64,000 bases of DNA from Metabacillus sp. FJAT-52054 (GTDB taxonomy: Bacteria > Bacillota > Bacilli > Bacillales > Bacillaceae), in NCBI RefSeq assembly GCF_037201815.1, contig NZ_CP147407.1, forward strand, positions 1,744,723 to 1,808,722, read 5' to 3'. The first letter of the stretch is position 1. Each line of letters opens with the position of its first letter. A program made the translations under genes and the position numbers. Positions 25,985-36,610 of this stretch are shown here, in pieces. The notes below the pieces were generated by a model. That model worked only from the letters and a program-made list of their open reading frames with translations, did not search any database and was not told the DNA's origin.

Positions 25985-26123
25985 ATGCCGCTCGTCCATG
26001 GATAAGCGGATATCCTAAAGCGGCACTTTTTCATATCAATCCTTAAATAGTGGATTAGCTGTTGTCTAAAGGCGAATCAGTCTGGTTGAGCGCAGTCAAA
26101 GCTTTGCCGGACTGATTTTTTTG
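25985..26123 (+). terminator. Two candidate terminators between spoVD and murE
   Basis: The gap between spoVD and murE is about 425 bases. First hairpin: TGCCGCT (25986-25992) / AGCGGCA (26019-26025) followed by CTTTTTC. Second: AATCAGTC (26075-26082) / GACTGATT (26110-26117) followed by seven T in total. The remainder up to murE shows no recognisable gene or element. Confidence 0.65.
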
Positions 26124-26362
26124 GTTTGATCAGCCAGAGTCTGCGTTCCGATAAAGGATGGCTCCTGTCAGGAACCTGTACGGAGGGGCATTTGGTTAGT
26201 TTAATCAGAATGGTACTTGCATTATATCCTGCGATTCCAAAGGGTACACTGCTTTTCTAAATTAATCATGGCTCTTTTCTAGGAAGTGAGATAAAATATG
26301 AACTGTATGCATAAATGGCATAATGTTATCTTAAAGAGTGTGAATTGAGAGGTTTGATAAGG

Positions 26363-27865
26363 ATGAAGTTGACTGATTTGCTTTCCCGTTTGCATTTTGG
26401 AAAAATAAATGTAAGCGAGGATCCTGACATTGAATCGATAGAGATGGATTCTAGAAATGCAGGAAGAGGAAGCCTGTTTATCTGTATTAAAGGATACACG
26501 GTAGATGGCCATCATTTCGCAAGGCAGGCAGTAGACATGGGAGCCGCCGCTGTTATCGCAGAGAGAGAGCTGGATCTTCCTGTACCTGTCATCATCGTAC
26601 CTGATTCAAGCAGAGCGATGGCTGTACTTGCAGATGCATTTTACGGACAGCCGACCCAGAAACTTCATTTAATTGGAGTAACCGGCACAAATGGGAAAAC
26701 AACAACCGCCCATTTAATTGATATGGTTATGCAGTCTGCCGGAAAGAAAACCGGTATGATTGGCACGATGTACATAAAAATCGGGGATGAAACCCTGGAA
26801 GTTAGAAACACTACCCCGGAAAGTCTGACTCTGCAAAAGACTTTTAAAAGAATGGCAGATTCAGGGGTATCGAATGCCGTAATGGAAGTATCCTCTCATG
26901 CCCTTCATATGGGCAGAGCCCATGGGTGCGACTATGATGTGGCTGTATTTACAAATCTTACACAGGATCACCTTGATTATCATGGAACGATGGATGCTTA
27001 TAAACAGGCGAAAGGTCTGCTGTTTTCCCAGCTTGGAAATACTTTTAACCATCAAAACCCTAAATTTGCGGTTCTAAATCAGGATGACCCTGCTACTGAG
27101 GAATACAAAAGCATGACGGCAGCCCATATTCTTACCTATGGTATTGATCAGAAGGCGGATATTATGGCTTCTGATATAAAAATGACGTCAAGCGGAACGG
27201 CTTTTCTCCTGCAAACTCCATACGGTTCGCGAACGATGAAACTGAAACTCATCGGTAAATTCAGTGTGTACAATGTCCTTGCTGCAATCGGTGCTTGCTT
27301 AGCATCTGGCATCTCACTAGAAACAGCGGCTGCTGCTCTTGAGAAAGCAGATGGTGTAAGAGGGAGATTTGAGCTTGTAGATGCCGGTCAGCCATTTACG
27401 GTTATTGTTGATTATGCACATACCCCGGACAGTCTTGAAAATGTGCTGACAACCATCCAGCAGTTTTCTTCCGGGCGTACTTTTGTTGTTGTAGGCTGCG
27501 GCGGGGAACGCGACAAAACGAAGAGGCCCATCATGGCTCAGATTGCTGTGAAATATGCAGACGAACCAATCTTTACATCGGATAATCCAAGAAGCGAGGA
27601 TGCCCTTGCGATTCTGGCCGATATGGAAAATGGGGTTCGGAATTCCTATTACCATTCTATCGCTAACAGAGAGCAGGCGATTTATTTCGCTGCTGCAAAT
27701 GCACGTCCTGGTGATGTAGTCCTCATCGCAGGAAAAGGGCATGAAACGTATCAGCAAATAGGTGACAAAATTTATGATTTTGATGACAGGGAAGTGGCAC
27801 TGAAAGCCATCAGCACCCTGAAAATCAGTCAGAGCGCAGAGAAAGATCATGAAAGAGAGCAGTGA
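26363..27865 (+). CDS. murE: MurE, UDP-MurNAc-tripeptide synthetase (meso-DAP adding)
   Basis: 500 residues from ATG 26363. Adds meso-diaminopimelate to UDP-MurNAc-L-Ala-D-Glu in the cytosol. N-terminal UDP-binding domain ([20 protein letters not shown]), the central ATP site [15 protein letters not shown] (about 108-122), and the C-terminal DNPR motif (Asp407-Arg410), which selects meso-DAP rather than lysine. Upstream in-frame TTG is less likely. A 99-base spacer leads to mraY. Confidence 0.97.
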   Translation: MKLTDLLSRLHFGKINVSEDPDIESIEMDSRNAGRGSLFICIKGYTVDGHHFARQAVDMGAAAVIAERELDLPVPVIIVPDSSRAMAVLADAFYGQPTQKLHLIGVTGTNGKTTTAHLIDMVMQSAGKKTGMIGTMYIKIGDETLEVRNTTPESLTLQKTFKRMADSGVSNAVMEVSSHALHMGRAHGCDYDVAVFTNLTQDHLDYHGTMDAYKQAKGLLFSQLGNTFNHQNPKFAVLNQDDPATEEYKSMTAAHILTYGIDQKADIMASDIKMTSSGTAFLLQTPYGSRTMKLKLIGKFSVYNVLAAIGACLASGISLETAAAALEKADGVRGRFELVDAGQPFTVIVDYAHTPDSLENVLTTIQQFSSGRTFVVVGCGGERDKTKRPIMAQIAVKYADEPIFTSDNPRSEDALAILADMENGVRNSYYHSIANREQAIYFAAANARPGDVVLIAGKGHETYQQIGDKIYDFDDREVALKAISTLKISQSAEKDHEREQ

Positions 27866-27964
27866 AGAAAATGGAAATGTTAAATCGTTGTAAACATATT
27901 AGATCAGCAGAAGCATATGATGGTCTCAAAGAGACAAGGATGGAGCTTGAAGGAGGAAAACGCA

Positions 27965-28939
27965 GTGCTTGAGCAAGTCATTTTATTTACCATTATGATG
28001 GGGTTTTTAATAAGCGTCCTGCTTTCTCCTATCTTTATTCCATTTTTAAGAAGATTGAAATTTGGACAAAGCATAAGGGATGAAGGACCGAAATCCCATA
28101 TGAAAAAATCAGGGACGCCGACGATGGGCGGAATTATGATTATTCTATCCATTATCGTGACGACGCTGGTTATGACTGGGAAATTTTCAGAGCCAAGTGT
28201 AGAAATGTGGCTTCTGATTTTTGTTACCTTCGGATATGGCGTCCTGGGCTTTCTCGATGATTTTATAAAAGTGGTCATGAAGCGCAATTTGGGTCTGACC
28301 TCCAAGCAGAAGCTTATTGGCCAGATCATGATTGCCATTGTTTTTTATCTTGTATTCAGGCAATACAACTTTTCAACAGAAATTAGAGTCCCGGGAACAG
28401 AATTTGGATTCGATCTTGGCTGGGCCTATGTTTTATTAATCGTATTCATGCTTGTCGGCGGATCTAATGCAGTTAATCTTACAGACGGACTTGACGGACT
28501 TCTTTCAGGAACGGCTGCGATTGCATTTGGTGCATTTGCCATTTTAGCCTGGAATCAGTCTCAGTATGATGTGGCGATTTTTTCAGTCGCTGTTGCAGGG
28601 GCAGTACTTGGATTCCTTGTTTTCAATGCCCATCCTGCGAAAGTGTTTATGGGTGACACGGGATCGCTTGCTTTAGGCGGTGCGATTGTGACCGTGGCCA
28701 TTTTGACGAAGCTTGAAATTCTGCTTGTTCTGATTGGCGGAATCTTTGTTCTTGAGACACTGTCAGTCATCATTCAGGTTATTAGTTTTAAAACAACAGG
28801 AAAAAGAGTATTTAAAATGAGTCCGCTTCACCATCACTATGAACTTTCCGGATGGTCGGAATGGCGTGTGGTTGTGACATTTTGGACTGTAGGATTAATT
28901 TTTGCCATGATCGGAATATATATTGAGGTGTGGATGTAA
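27965..28939 (+). CDS. mraY: MraY, phospho-MurNAc-pentapeptide translocase
   Basis: 324 residues, ten membrane helices expected. Transfers phospho-MurNAc-pentapeptide to undecaprenyl phosphate giving lipid I. Diagnostic: [45 protein letters not shown] (catalytic Asp pair), [19 protein letters not shown] and [16 protein letters not shown] 27965 follows AAGGAGG and gives the same N-terminus (LEQVILFT) as B. subtilis. The stop directly abuts the murD GTG. Confidence 0.97.
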   Translation: MLEQVILFTIMMGFLISVLLSPIFIPFLRRLKFGQSIRDEGPKSHMKKSGTPTMGGIMIILSIIVTTLVMTGKFSEPSVEMWLLIFVTFGYGVLGFLDDFIKVVMKRNLGLTSKQKLIGQIMIAIVFYLVFRQYNFSTEIRVPGTEFGFDLGWAYVLLIVFMLVGGSNAVNLTDGLDGLLSGTAAIAFGAFAILAWNQSQYDVAIFSVAVAGAVLGFLVFNAHPAKVFMGDTGSLALGGAIVTVAILTKLEILLVLIGGIFVLETLSVIIQVISFKTTGKRVFKMSPLHHHYELSGWSEWRVVVTFWTVGLIFAMIGIYIEVWM

Positions 28940-30295
28940 GTGAAAACCATTGAATCCTATCAAAAGAAACCTGTACTTGTATTAGGGCTGGCAAAAAGCG
29001 GCCTTGCTGCAGCGAAACTGCTTAATAAACTCGGAGCTGCAGTGACGGTAAATGATATGAAGCCGTTTGAAGAAAATGAAGCAGCGAAGGAATTACATGA
29101 GCTGGGAATACATGTTGTATGCGGCAGCCATCCTCAAAACTTGCTTGCCGACCGGCAGATTGAGATGATTGTGAAAAATCCTGGTATTCCTTATTCAAAT
29201 CCGATCCTGCTTCAGGCAGCGGATCAGGGCATTCCGGTTATTACAGAGGTGGAGCTGGCATATGAGATTTCAGAAGCTGACATCCTTGGAATAACAGGAT
29301 CAAATGGAAAAACAACGACAACTACGCTCGTTTATGAAATGCTGAAGAAAGACGGAAAGAACCCCCTTATTGCCGGAAATATTGGTACGGTTGCCTGTGA
29401 AGTTGCAGAAAAAGCGAAGTCTGATCAGGTCATCGTAATGGAGCTTTCATCTTTTCAGCTTCAGGGCACCCTTTCATTCAAGCCTTCTGCAGCTGTCATC
29501 TTGAACTTATTTGATGCTCATTTGGATTACCATGGAACGAGAGATGCCTACGCTCAGGCAAAAGGCAAGATCTACGAAAATTTAACCTCCGCAGATGCTG
29601 CAGTCATAAATGCAGATGATAAGGAAGTGTGCAGACTTTCTGAGGAGACGCAGGGAACTAAATTTTATTTTTCGGTAAAACAAAAGCTGGATCATGGTGC
29701 GTTTATTCATGAGGATGCAATTTGGTACAACGAGGAGCGTATTATCGCTGTCAACGAGGTGGTCCTTCCAGGGAAACACAATCTGGAGAATATCCTTGCT
29801 GCGGTTTCGCTGGTGAAAACAAGAGGCTGTTCAAATGAGGCAATCTGCAGCGTCCTTACTTCTTTTTCAGGTGTTATTCACAGATTGCAGTTTGTACGTA
29901 CCTTGAAAGACCGTAAATTTTATAATGACTCCAAAGCAACGAATATCCTTGCGACCTCAAAAGCTCTGGAAGCATTTGATCAGCCTGTCATTCTGCTTGC
30001 CGGCGGACTGGACAGGGGAAATGAGTTTGATGAGCTCAAACCGGCGATGAAAAACGTCCGGGCATTGATAAGCTTTGGTGAGACAGCCCCTAAGCTCGAG
30101 AAGACTTGCAGAGAACTCGGAATAGAAGTGATCAATCGTGTCGATAATGTGGAACAGGCAGCCGGCGCGGCTTATGAACTTTCTGAAGCGGGGGATGTGG
30201 TTTTGCTTTCTCCTGCATGTGCAAGCTGGGATCAGTATAAGACATTTGAACAAAGAGGAGACATGTTTGTCCGCGCCGTGCATAAGCTAGAATAA
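28940..30295 (+). CDS. murD: MurD, UDP-MurNAc-L-alanine:D-glutamate ligase
   Basis: 451 residues. Adds D-glutamate to UDP-MurNAc-L-Ala. N-terminal [22 protein letters not shown] loop [19 protein letters not shown] (about 116-134), [11 protein letters not shown] and the C-terminal GVIHRLQFV / FYNDSKATN motifs are all intact. GTG start immediately after the mraY stop codon, with GAGGTG inside the end of mraY as the ribosome-binding site: tight coupling. Confidence 0.97.
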   Translation: MKTIESYQKKPVLVLGLAKSGLAAAKLLNKLGAAVTVNDMKPFEENEAAKELHELGIHVVCGSHPQNLLADRQIEMIVKNPGIPYSNPILLQAADQGIPVITEVELAYEISEADILGITGSNGKTTTTTLVYEMLKKDGKNPLIAGNIGTVACEVAEKAKSDQVIVMELSSFQLQGTLSFKPSAAVILNLFDAHLDYHGTRDAYAQAKGKIYENLTSADAAVINADDKEVCRLSEETQGTKFYFSVKQKLDHGAFIHEDAIWYNEERIIAVNEVVLPGKHNLENILAAVSLVKTRGCSNEAICSVLTSFSGVIHRLQFVRTLKDRKFYNDSKATNILATSKALEAFDQPVILLAGGLDRGNEFDELKPAMKNVRALISFGETAPKLEKTCRELGIEVINRVDNVEQAAGAAYELSEAGDVVLLSPACASWDQYKTFEQRGDMFVRAVHKLE

Positions 30296-30347
30296 GGGCT
30301 CGTACCAGTTAGAGCCTGACCTTTAGAGGAAATAGAGGTGTGCGGCT

Positions 30348-31448
30348 TTGACGGCGAAAAGGACGACTCCGGATTTTATACTGATTATTGTGACGCTTTT
30401 GCTTCTGACGGTTGGTCTCATTATGGTTTACAGTGCAAGTGCAATCTGGGCAGATTATAAATTTGATGATTCCTTTTTCTTTGCAAAAAGGCAGCTCCTT
30501 TTTGCCGGAGTAGGTATTGCCGGGATGTTCTTCATTATGAATGTGGACTACTGGACGTGGAGAACGTGGGCAAAAATCATTCTTTTAATCTGTTTTGTAC
30601 TGCTGATTGCGGTCTTGGTTCCAGGGATTGGAATGGAACGGAATGGATCCAGGAGCTGGATAGGTGTAGGTGCATTTTCGATTCAGCCTTCTGAATTTAT
30701 GAAGTTTGCCATGATTATCTTTTTGGCTAAATATCTATCAGAACATCAAAAAAAAATAACGTCCTTCAAAAAAGGTTTGATTCCTTCATTAGGACTTGTG
30801 TTTATTGCATTTGGCATGATCATGCTGCAGCCGGATCTTGGTACTGGAACCGTAATGGTAGGAACGTGTATTGTCATGATCTTTACGGCAGGTGCGAGAA
30901 TATGGCACTTTGGATTTCTTGGACTGCTTGGTGTTGGCGGATTTACTGCTCTGGTCCTTTCCGCTCCTTACCGAATGAAAAGGATCACGTCTTTTCTGGA
31001 TCCATGGCAGGACCCATTGGGAAGCGGTTTTCAAATCATTCAGTCGCTTTACGCCATTGGACCTGGCGGATTGTTCGGAATGGGTCTGGGCCAAAGCAGG
31101 CAAAAGTTTTTTTACTTGCCTGAGCCGCAAACAGATTTTATCTTTGCCATTCTATCTGAAGAATTAGGTTTTATCGGCGGATCACTGGTCTTGCTTCTAT
31201 TCTGCCTGCTGTTATGGAGAGGAATCCGAATTGCACTTGGCGCTCCTGACTTATATGGAGCATTCCTGGCAGTGGGAATCATTGCAATGGTCGCCATTCA
31301 GGTGATGATTAATATAGGGGTGGTCACTGGAATGATGCCTGTAACCGGAATCACCCTTCCGTTTCTAAGCTACGGCGGTTCTTCCCTGACGCTCATGCTG
31401 ATGGGAATCGGGGTCTTGCTAAATATCAGCAGATATGCAAAATATTAA
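30348..31448 (+). CDS. spoVE: SpoVE, SEDS-family glycan polymerase for spore cortex
   Basis: 366 residues, ten membrane helices. SEDS (RodA/FtsW/SpoVE) glycosyltransferase that works with SpoVD in cortex synthesis. Close to B. subtilis SpoVE throughout: LIMVYSASAIWADYKFDDSF, RSWIGVGAFSIQPSEFMK, QPDLGTGTVM, LPEPQTDFIFAILSEELGF and TLPFLSYGGSSL. The start is TTG 30348 (protein M-TAKRTTPD), 8-9 bases after GAGGTG. The vegetative ftsW is not in this cluster. Confidence 0.95.
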   Translation: MTAKRTTPDFILIIVTLLLLTVGLIMVYSASAIWADYKFDDSFFFAKRQLLFAGVGIAGMFFIMNVDYWTWRTWAKIILLICFVLLIAVLVPGIGMERNGSRSWIGVGAFSIQPSEFMKFAMIIFLAKYLSEHQKKITSFKKGLIPSLGLVFIAFGMIMLQPDLGTGTVMVGTCIVMIFTAGARIWHFGFLGLLGVGGFTALVLSAPYRMKRITSFLDPWQDPLGSGFQIIQSLYAIGPGGLFGMGLGQSRQKFFYLPEPQTDFIFAILSEELGFIGGSLVLLLFCLLLWRGIRIALGAPDLYGAFLAVGIIAMVAIQVMINIGVVTGMMPVTGITLPFLSYGGSSLTLMLMGIGVLLNISRYAKY

Positions 31449-31571
31449 ATAGAATATAAACTAGATGAGGCTGACCCTGCTTAAACGAATGGCTCCTGTG
31501 TGAGCATTCTTTAGCTATAGGGCCAGCCCATCCCATTTTCCCCTTTTTTAACGGGGTGAGGAGGAACATAA

Positions 31572-32669
31572 ATGAAGGTAGCTGTGAGCGGCGGCGGTAC
31601 TGGAGGACATATATATCCTGCACTTGCTCTGATCAAGGAAATGAAAAAGAAAAACCCGAATGCGGAATTTCTATATATAGGCACAGAAAATGGTCTTGAA
31701 AAAAGGATCGTTGAACGAGAAAACATTCCTTTTAAAGCCATTGAAATTACAGGATTTAAACGGAAGATTTCCATGGATAATGTTAAGACCGTAATGAGGT
31801 TCTTAAAGGGTGTTCAAACGAGTAAGCGTTATTTAAAGGAATTTAAACCGGATGTTGTCATTGGAACAGGCGGATATGTATGCGGGCCTGTCGTTTACGC
31901 AGCGGCGAAAATGAAAATTCCTTCGGTCATTCATGAGCAGAATAGCCTGCCTGGTTTAACGAATAAATTTCTTTCAAGGTACGCTGATAAGGTTGCCATT
32001 TGCTTTGAGGAAGCGAGAAGCTATTTTCCTGCTGATAAAGCCGTCATGACAGGCAATCCCCGGGCTTCAGAGGTAGCTGGAGTAAACGGAGAGAAGGGCA
32101 AGCTTTCAGCCGGATTACAGCCGGGAAGGAAATCTGTACTCGTCTTTGGCGGAAGCCGGGGTGCAAGACCCATTAATAAAGCGATTCTCGAAGTGCTTCC
32201 GGAGATTGGAAAAAGAGATTACCAGCTTCTCTATGTTACAGGAGAGGTCCATTACAGCCAAGTGGCGGAAGAAGCGAAAGCACTTGGCTCGCCGGATAAT
32301 GTTATAATCAAGCCATTTATTCATAACATGCCTGAAGTCCTTGCTGGAACGGATTTAATCGTAGGGCGTGCAGGTGCCACGTCTATTGCTGAGATCACTG
32401 CACTCGGACTGCCTAGCATTCTCATTCCAAGTCCTTATGTGACAGCCAATCATCAGGAGGTTAACGCAAGGTCCTTGAGTGATAAGGGTGCGGCTGTACT
32501 CATGCTGGAAAAAGACCTGAATGGAAAGGCGCTTCTGCGTGAAATGGATAAGATTATGAATGAGGAATCCATTCTTATTGCAATGAGAACGGCTTCTTCA
32601 GAAATTGGGATGCCCGATGCAGCATCAAGACTGGCGGAATTGCTTGAAGAAGTTTCTGTAAAAAAATAA
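31572..32669 (+). CDS. murG: MurG, lipid II-forming GlcNAc transferase
   Basis: 365 residues. Peripheral membrane GT-B enzyme transferring GlcNAc from UDP-GlcNAc to lipid I. N-terminal [66 protein letters not shown], and the donor-site [19 protein letters not shown] (about 265-283). ATG after GTGAGGAGG. Follows spoVE after 123 bases. Confidence 0.97.
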   Translation: MKVAVSGGGTGGHIYPALALIKEMKKKNPNAEFLYIGTENGLEKRIVERENIPFKAIEITGFKRKISMDNVKTVMRFLKGVQTSKRYLKEFKPDVVIGTGGYVCGPVVYAAAKMKIPSVIHEQNSLPGLTNKFLSRYADKVAICFEEARSYFPADKAVMTGNPRASEVAGVNGEKGKLSAGLQPGRKSVLVFGGSRGARPINKAILEVLPEIGKRDYQLLYVTGEVHYSQVAEEAKALGSPDNVIIKPFIHNMPEVLAGTDLIVGRAGATSIAEITALGLPSILIPSPYVTANHQEVNARSLSDKGAAVLMLEKDLNGKALLREMDKIMNEESILIAMRTASSEIGMPDAASRLAELLEEVSVKK

Positions 32670-32696
32670 GATTCTTTTTGTTTATAGGAGGGTATT

Positions 32697-33608
32697 ATGG
32701 AAAACGTCATCAAAGAACTGGAACAGGCAGATATCGGGAAAGTATTAGTCAATGAGCCTTTATCCAAACATACGACGATGAAAATTGGAGGACCGGCAGA
32801 CTGTTTGGTGCAGCCGAAGGATATTGAGAGTATTGAAACCATTATACGCATTGTGAAAAAACATGGCGTAAAATGGCGGGCAATCGGAAGGGGCTCAAAC
32901 CTTCTGGTAGCCGATCAAGGAATTGAAGGGGTCGTTATAAAGCTTGGAGATGGACTGGACCATATGGAAATTGATGGGGATATCCTGACCGTCGGCGGCG
33001 GTTACTCCGTCATAAAGCTTGCTACGATTATCAGTAAAAAGGGGCTTTCCGGCCTTGAATTCGCAAGCGGTATTCCCGGGTCGATCGGCGGAGCTGTTTA
33101 TATGAATGCGGGAGCACATGGTTCTGATATGAGCAAAATCCTGGTGAAAGCACGTGTGCTGTTTGAAGACGGAACAATGGACTGGCTGACGAATGAAGAA
33201 CTGAATTTTTCCTATCGGACCTCTTTGCTTCAAAAGGAACGACCGGGGATTTGCCTGGAGGCTGTCCTAAAGCTTGAAGCAGGAGTTAAAGAGGACATCG
33301 TGAAAGTCATGCAAAAAAATAAGGATTACCGCAGAGATACTCAGCCTTGGAATTTCCCGTGCGCAGGGAGCATATTCCGCAACCCGCTTCCGGAATATGC
33401 AGGAGCATTGGTGGAAAAAGCAGGCCTTAAAGGATATAAACTCGGCGGAGCTCAGGTTTCGGATATGCATGGCAATTTTATTGTGAATGCAGGCGGGGCA
33501 ACTGCTGAGGATGTATTGAATCTGATTGCTTTTATTAAAAAAACGATTATGGAGCAGTACGGAACAGAGCTTGAAACCGAGGTTGAAATTATCGGGCGAA
33601 ATTCCTGA
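32697..33608 (+). CDS. murB: MurB, UDP-N-acetylenolpyruvoylglucosamine reductase
   Basis: 303 residues, type II MurB. FAD/NADPH enzyme reducing UDP-GlcNAc-enolpyruvate to UDP-MurNAc. FAD domain with [34 protein letters not shown], and [20 protein letters not shown]; substrate domain with [10 protein letters not shown] (catalytic Ser) and [22 protein letters not shown] 32697 after AGGAGGG, 27 bases after murG. Confidence 0.97.
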   Translation: MENVIKELEQADIGKVLVNEPLSKHTTMKIGGPADCLVQPKDIESIETIIRIVKKHGVKWRAIGRGSNLLVADQGIEGVVIKLGDGLDHMEIDGDILTVGGGYSVIKLATIISKKGLSGLEFASGIPGSIGGAVYMNAGAHGSDMSKILVKARVLFEDGTMDWLTNEELNFSYRTSLLQKERPGICLEAVLKLEAGVKEDIVKVMQKNKDYRRDTQPWNFPCAGSIFRNPLPEYAGALVEKAGLKGYKLGGAQVSDMHGNFIVNAGGATAEDVLNLIAFIKKTIMEQYGTELETEVEIIGRNS

Positions 33609-33635
33609 AGAATGTTCTTAAATATCCGCCTATTG

Positions 33636-33695
33636 TGCTATAATGACTAATATAGGAAAATTGTAAAACGGCATCCTTGTATGCCGTTTGTTTAT
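33636..33695 (+). promoter_or_regulatory. Extended -10 promoter and hairpin before divIB
   Basis: TGC-TATAAT (33636-33644) is an extended -10. About 20 bases downstream a perfect 9-bp stem AAACGGCAT / ATGCCGTTT (33666-33674 and 33681-33689) with a 6-nt loop is followed by GTTTATATTT. It could be a terminator for the murE-murB transcript or structure in the 5' end of a divIB transcript. Confidence 0.55.
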
Positions 33696-33744
33696 ATTTC
33701 CCATTCTGATTTGAATGAATATTTCATGAAGGGTGACTGGGAAT

Positions 33745-34560
33745 TTGAATAATCGAATGGAACAGGAAAAAATTGTTTCGATCGAAGACCGCATACCTAA
33801 ATTGAAACAGCAGCGCAAACAAAAAACAAATAAGCGGCTTACTTTATTTCTTTGTCTTTTCTTTATTTTGATTCTTCTCGTCGTCTATTTCCAATCGCCC
33901 CTAAGTAAAATTTCGGCTATTGAAGTGGCCGGAAATGCTCATGCCACCGATGAATCCATTTTAAAACAGAGCGGGGTTTCCATTGGGACAGGCTTTTGGA
34001 ATTTAAACGGGGAGCAGGCAGAGAGAGAGATCAAAAAAATGAAAGAAATAAAATCTGCCCGGGTTTTGAAGACGTTCCCCAATAAAGTGACACTTCAGGT
34101 CGAAGAGTATAAACGGGTGGCTTATGCGGAAAAGAACGGCTCCTTTATGCCAATCCTTGAAAACGGAGTTGTATTGAAGTCAGATGAAAAATCTCTTCCG
34201 TCGGATGCTCCAATTTTAATAAATTGGAAGGATGCCGATCAAATTCAGGAAATGGCTTCCGCTCTGCTTCAAATCCCAAAGCCGATTGCATCATCCATTT
34301 CTGAAATCTATCATGCTCCGGAAAAGAATGATTCATGGCATATCACGCTTTATATGAACGAGGGCTATGTAATCAGCGGATCTGTTAGGAATATTGCAGA
34401 CAAAATTAAGGCCTATCCTTCGATTGTATCTCAGCTGAAACCAGGTACTAAAGGGATCATTCATATGGAAGTAGGGACATACTTCGAGTCCTTTGAAAAA
34501 CCTTCAGACAGCAAAGATAAAAAAGATCAGGGAGAAGAATTAAATGAAGCCCAAGAGTAA
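33745..34560 (+). CDS. divIB: DivIB (FtsQ), divisome protein
   Basis: 271 residues. Bitopic membrane protein of the FtsL-DivIC-DivIB complex. Basic cytoplasmic N-terminus, membrane helix (about 33-50, LTLFLCLFFILILLVVYF), POTRA domain (SKISAIEVAGNAHATDESIL), beta domain, and a charged C-terminal tail. TTG 33745 is preferred: it is 9 bases after AGGGTG and gives the same distance to EKIVxIExRIPK as in B. subtilis. The end overlaps ylxW by 17 bases. Confidence 0.93.
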   Translation: MNNRMEQEKIVSIEDRIPKLKQQRKQKTNKRLTLFLCLFFILILLVVYFQSPLSKISAIEVAGNAHATDESILKQSGVSIGTGFWNLNGEQAEREIKKMKEIKSARVLKTFPNKVTLQVEEYKRVAYAEKNGSFMPILENGVVLKSDEKSLPSDAPILINWKDADQIQEMASALLQIPKPIASSISEIYHAPEKNDSWHITLYMNEGYVISGSVRNIADKIKAYPSIVSQLKPGTKGIIHMEVGTYFESFEKPSDSKDKKDQGEELNEAQE

Positions 34561-35248
34561 GTATGTTCTGCTTTCCATTGTCATGCTTGTTCTAGGCTAT
34601 CTAATTTCATTTTCTTATCAGCTCACAAATGAGAAGAAGCCTGGTAGCATGTCAGCTGAACAATGGGATAAAGAGTATGAATCCAGACAGCTCCTCATTG
34701 AACAGGAAGAGAAAAACCTGAAGCTTCAGGCAGCACTGCAGAAAAAGCAAAAGAATGTTCAGGATTATGAGAAAAAGCTTAAAAAGGATAAACAGGCTGC
34801 CAGCGGTCTAGTTGAACAAATTGAAAACTTGAGAATGTATGTTGGCGAAACTGGAGTCAAAGGGGAAGGTGTTCAAATTACCCTTGAAGATTCCTCATAC
34901 ATACCTGCGGACGAAAACGCCAACAATTACATCGTTCATGAGAGCCATATTTTCAAAGTCATCAACGAGCTCCTTATTTCGGGTGCTTCTGCTGTTTCCA
35001 TTAATGGCCAGCGAATTTCAGCAGACTCGTATATTTTCTGCAATGGGCCGGTTGTTAATGTTGACGGAAATCAGTTTCCGGCACCGTTTGTCATCTCAGC
35101 AATTGGAGATCCGGACGTCATGATCAGCGCTTTTACGATATCCGGCGGCATTTCAGAACAGCTTGTTTATGACAATATCGTTGTGAAATCGGAAAAGAAA
35201 AGTGAGATTACCATGAATTCAATACTTCAGGGTGACAGGAAATCCTGA
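34544..35248 (+). CDS. ylxW: YlxW, DUF881 protein
   Basis: 234 residues: one N-terminal membrane segment (about 7-24), a coiled coil (about 45-95, rich in Lys/Glu/Gln) and an extracellular DUF881 domain with VQITLEDS, NYIVHESHIFKVINELL, GASAVSINGQRI and GDPDVMISAFTISGG. Encoded between divIB and ylxX in Bacillus. Function not established, plausibly envelope-related given the location. Overlaps divIB. Confidence 0.9.
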   Translation: MKPKSKYVLLSIVMLVLGYLISFSYQLTNEKKPGSMSAEQWDKEYESRQLLIEQEEKNLKLQAALQKKQKNVQDYEKKLKKDKQAASGLVEQIENLRMYVGETGVKGEGVQITLEDSSYIPADENANNYIVHESHIFKVINELLISGASAVSINGQRISADSYIFCNGPVVNVDGNQFPAPFVISAIGDPDVMISAFTISGGISEQLVYDNIVVKSEKKSEITMNSILQGDRKS

Positions 35249-35277
35249 TCTTTCATGTAAAGTAAGGAGTAAAGAAT

Positions 35278-36003
35278 GTGTCAGGCAGGAAGAAAATAAT
35301 GGGCTACACCGTCATCATGGGTCTATTCGGATTTATGCTATCCGTCCAATTTTTATCCATAAAGGAACCTGTTACAAGGGATACAAGAGACCTGTGGGAA
35401 ATCAGAGAGCAGCTTAAAGAGGAGCAAAAGCAGCAATCAGACCTTCTGGAGGAAATCAGGAAATACGATAAGCTTCTGAATACGTACGACACCATGGGAG
35501 GAGAAGAACGGGAGCAAGCCTTAAAAAAAACGCTGGATGAGCTCAAAATACAAGCTGGTTTAACCGAAGTAAAAGGGGAGGGAATGAACCTCCGTCTTGA
35601 GCCATTGTTTAGCCAGGACCTAATTGGGGAAAATACGATATCTGTCTCACCTGATTTACTTAGAAAACTGATTAACGAACTAAACACATATGATGCAGAG
35701 CATATTTCCATTAATGGACACAGGGTGTCTAGTACAACCGTTATCAGAGACATTAATGGAGTGACAAAGATGGACGGCTATGAATTGGATACACTGCCAA
35801 TTGAAATCAAAGTCATCGCAAAGGATGCAAATAAGCTTTTTGACAGAGTTAAAGTGTCAAGCACACATGATTTGTTTGCAGTCGATAATATTAAGCTGAC
35901 AGCGGAGAAACCCAGGGAAGACATAGTCGTTCCCGGCAGCGATAAGAAAATTCGTACGGGGGAATTGAAGCCCTATGAGAGCGGCAAAGGGGGAGGAAAT
36001 TGA
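35278..36003 (+). CDS. ylxX: YlxX, DUF881 protein
   Basis: 241 residues, a second DUF881 protein with the same plan as YlxW: membrane segment (about 8-25), coiled coil with EEQKQQSDLLEEIRKY, then VKGEGMNLRLEP, LLRKLINELNTYDAEHISIN and a Gly/Lys-rich tail. The two look like an ancient tandem duplication. Start is GTG 35278, 8 bases after AGGAG; an ATG two bases earlier is out of frame and stops after seven codons. Ends overlapping sbp by one base. Confidence 0.9.
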   Translation: MSGRKKIMGYTVIMGLFGFMLSVQFLSIKEPVTRDTRDLWEIREQLKEEQKQQSDLLEEIRKYDKLLNTYDTMGGEEREQALKKTLDELKIQAGLTEVKGEGMNLRLEPLFSQDLIGENTISVSPDLLRKLINELNTYDAEHISINGHRVSSTTVIRDINGVTKMDGYELDTLPIEIKVIAKDANKLFDRVKVSSTHDLFAVDNIKLTAEKPREDIVVPGSDKKIRTGELKPYESGKGGGN

Positions 36004-36368
36004 TGTGGCTGCCTGTACTTGGGCTGATTTTAGGAATTGCTCTGGGCTTTTCCACAGAATTTAAAATCCCTGCTGAGTATTCGAATTACCTGTCTATAGC
36101 GATCCTGGCTGCTCTTGATACATTGCTTGGCGGAATACGCGCCCAGCTGCAGAATATATATGATGAGCTGGTATTCGTATCTGGGTTTTTCTTTAATATT
36201 CTCTTAGCTGCAGCTTTAGCTTTTCTAGGTGTCCATCTTGGTGTAGACTTATATCTGGTGGCGATTTTTGCCTTTGGAGTAAGATTGTTCCAAAACATTG
36301 CGGTCATCAGAAGGATTTTAATCTCAAAGTGGAGTGATTCCAGACAAAAGGTGAAAAAAGTTGATTAA
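36003..36368 (+). CDS. sbp: Sbp, small basic membrane protein (DUF1290)
   Basis: 121 residues, four membrane helices (about 3-17, 27-45, 57-78 and 83-100) and a basic C-terminus (ILISKWSDSRQKVKKVD). DUF1290 family, always between ylxX and ftsA in Bacillus. Unknown function. ATG 36003 uses the last base of the ylxX stop; GGGGGAGG lies 6 bases upstream. Confidence 0.9.
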   Translation: MWLPVLGLILGIALGFSTEFKIPAEYSNYLSIAILAALDTLLGGIRAQLQNIYDELVFVSGFFFNILLAAALAFLGVHLGVDLYLVAIFAFGVRLFQNIAVIRRILISKWSDSRQKVKKVD

Positions 36369-36548
36369 AGTAGAGGGAAAAATGCATCTTTTGACGAATA
36401 ATTTCTTATAGCATCATTTATGTCTAAGAAAAAAGTGAATTCAAGCAGGGTGCATAAGAAATACCCAATTTAAATTCAATAGGCATGGGCTCTAAAGGCT
36501 GCGAAGCGAGCTGTTCAATGCGCGGTCTCAAAATGTTCATGCTGCAGA

Positions 36549-36577
36549 TTGTAAAGTTGTCCATCAAATAATAGAAT
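36549..36577 (+). promoter_or_regulatory. Candidate SigA promoter of ftsA-ftsZ
   Basis: TTGTAA (36549-36554), 17-base spacer, TAGAAT (36572-36577), 33 bases before the ftsA ATG. B. subtilis has several promoters here, including a SigH one; I could not identify a second convincingly in the 240-base gap. Confidence 0.6.
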
Positions 36578-36610
36578 AGGAAATGTAGAGAGAGAAGGAG
36601 GTGCCATAGA

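Noticed and set aside
27317..27850. Minus-strand open frame of 177 codons opposite murE
   Set aside because: Antisense to the conserved C-terminal half of murE; composition reflects the complementary strand only.
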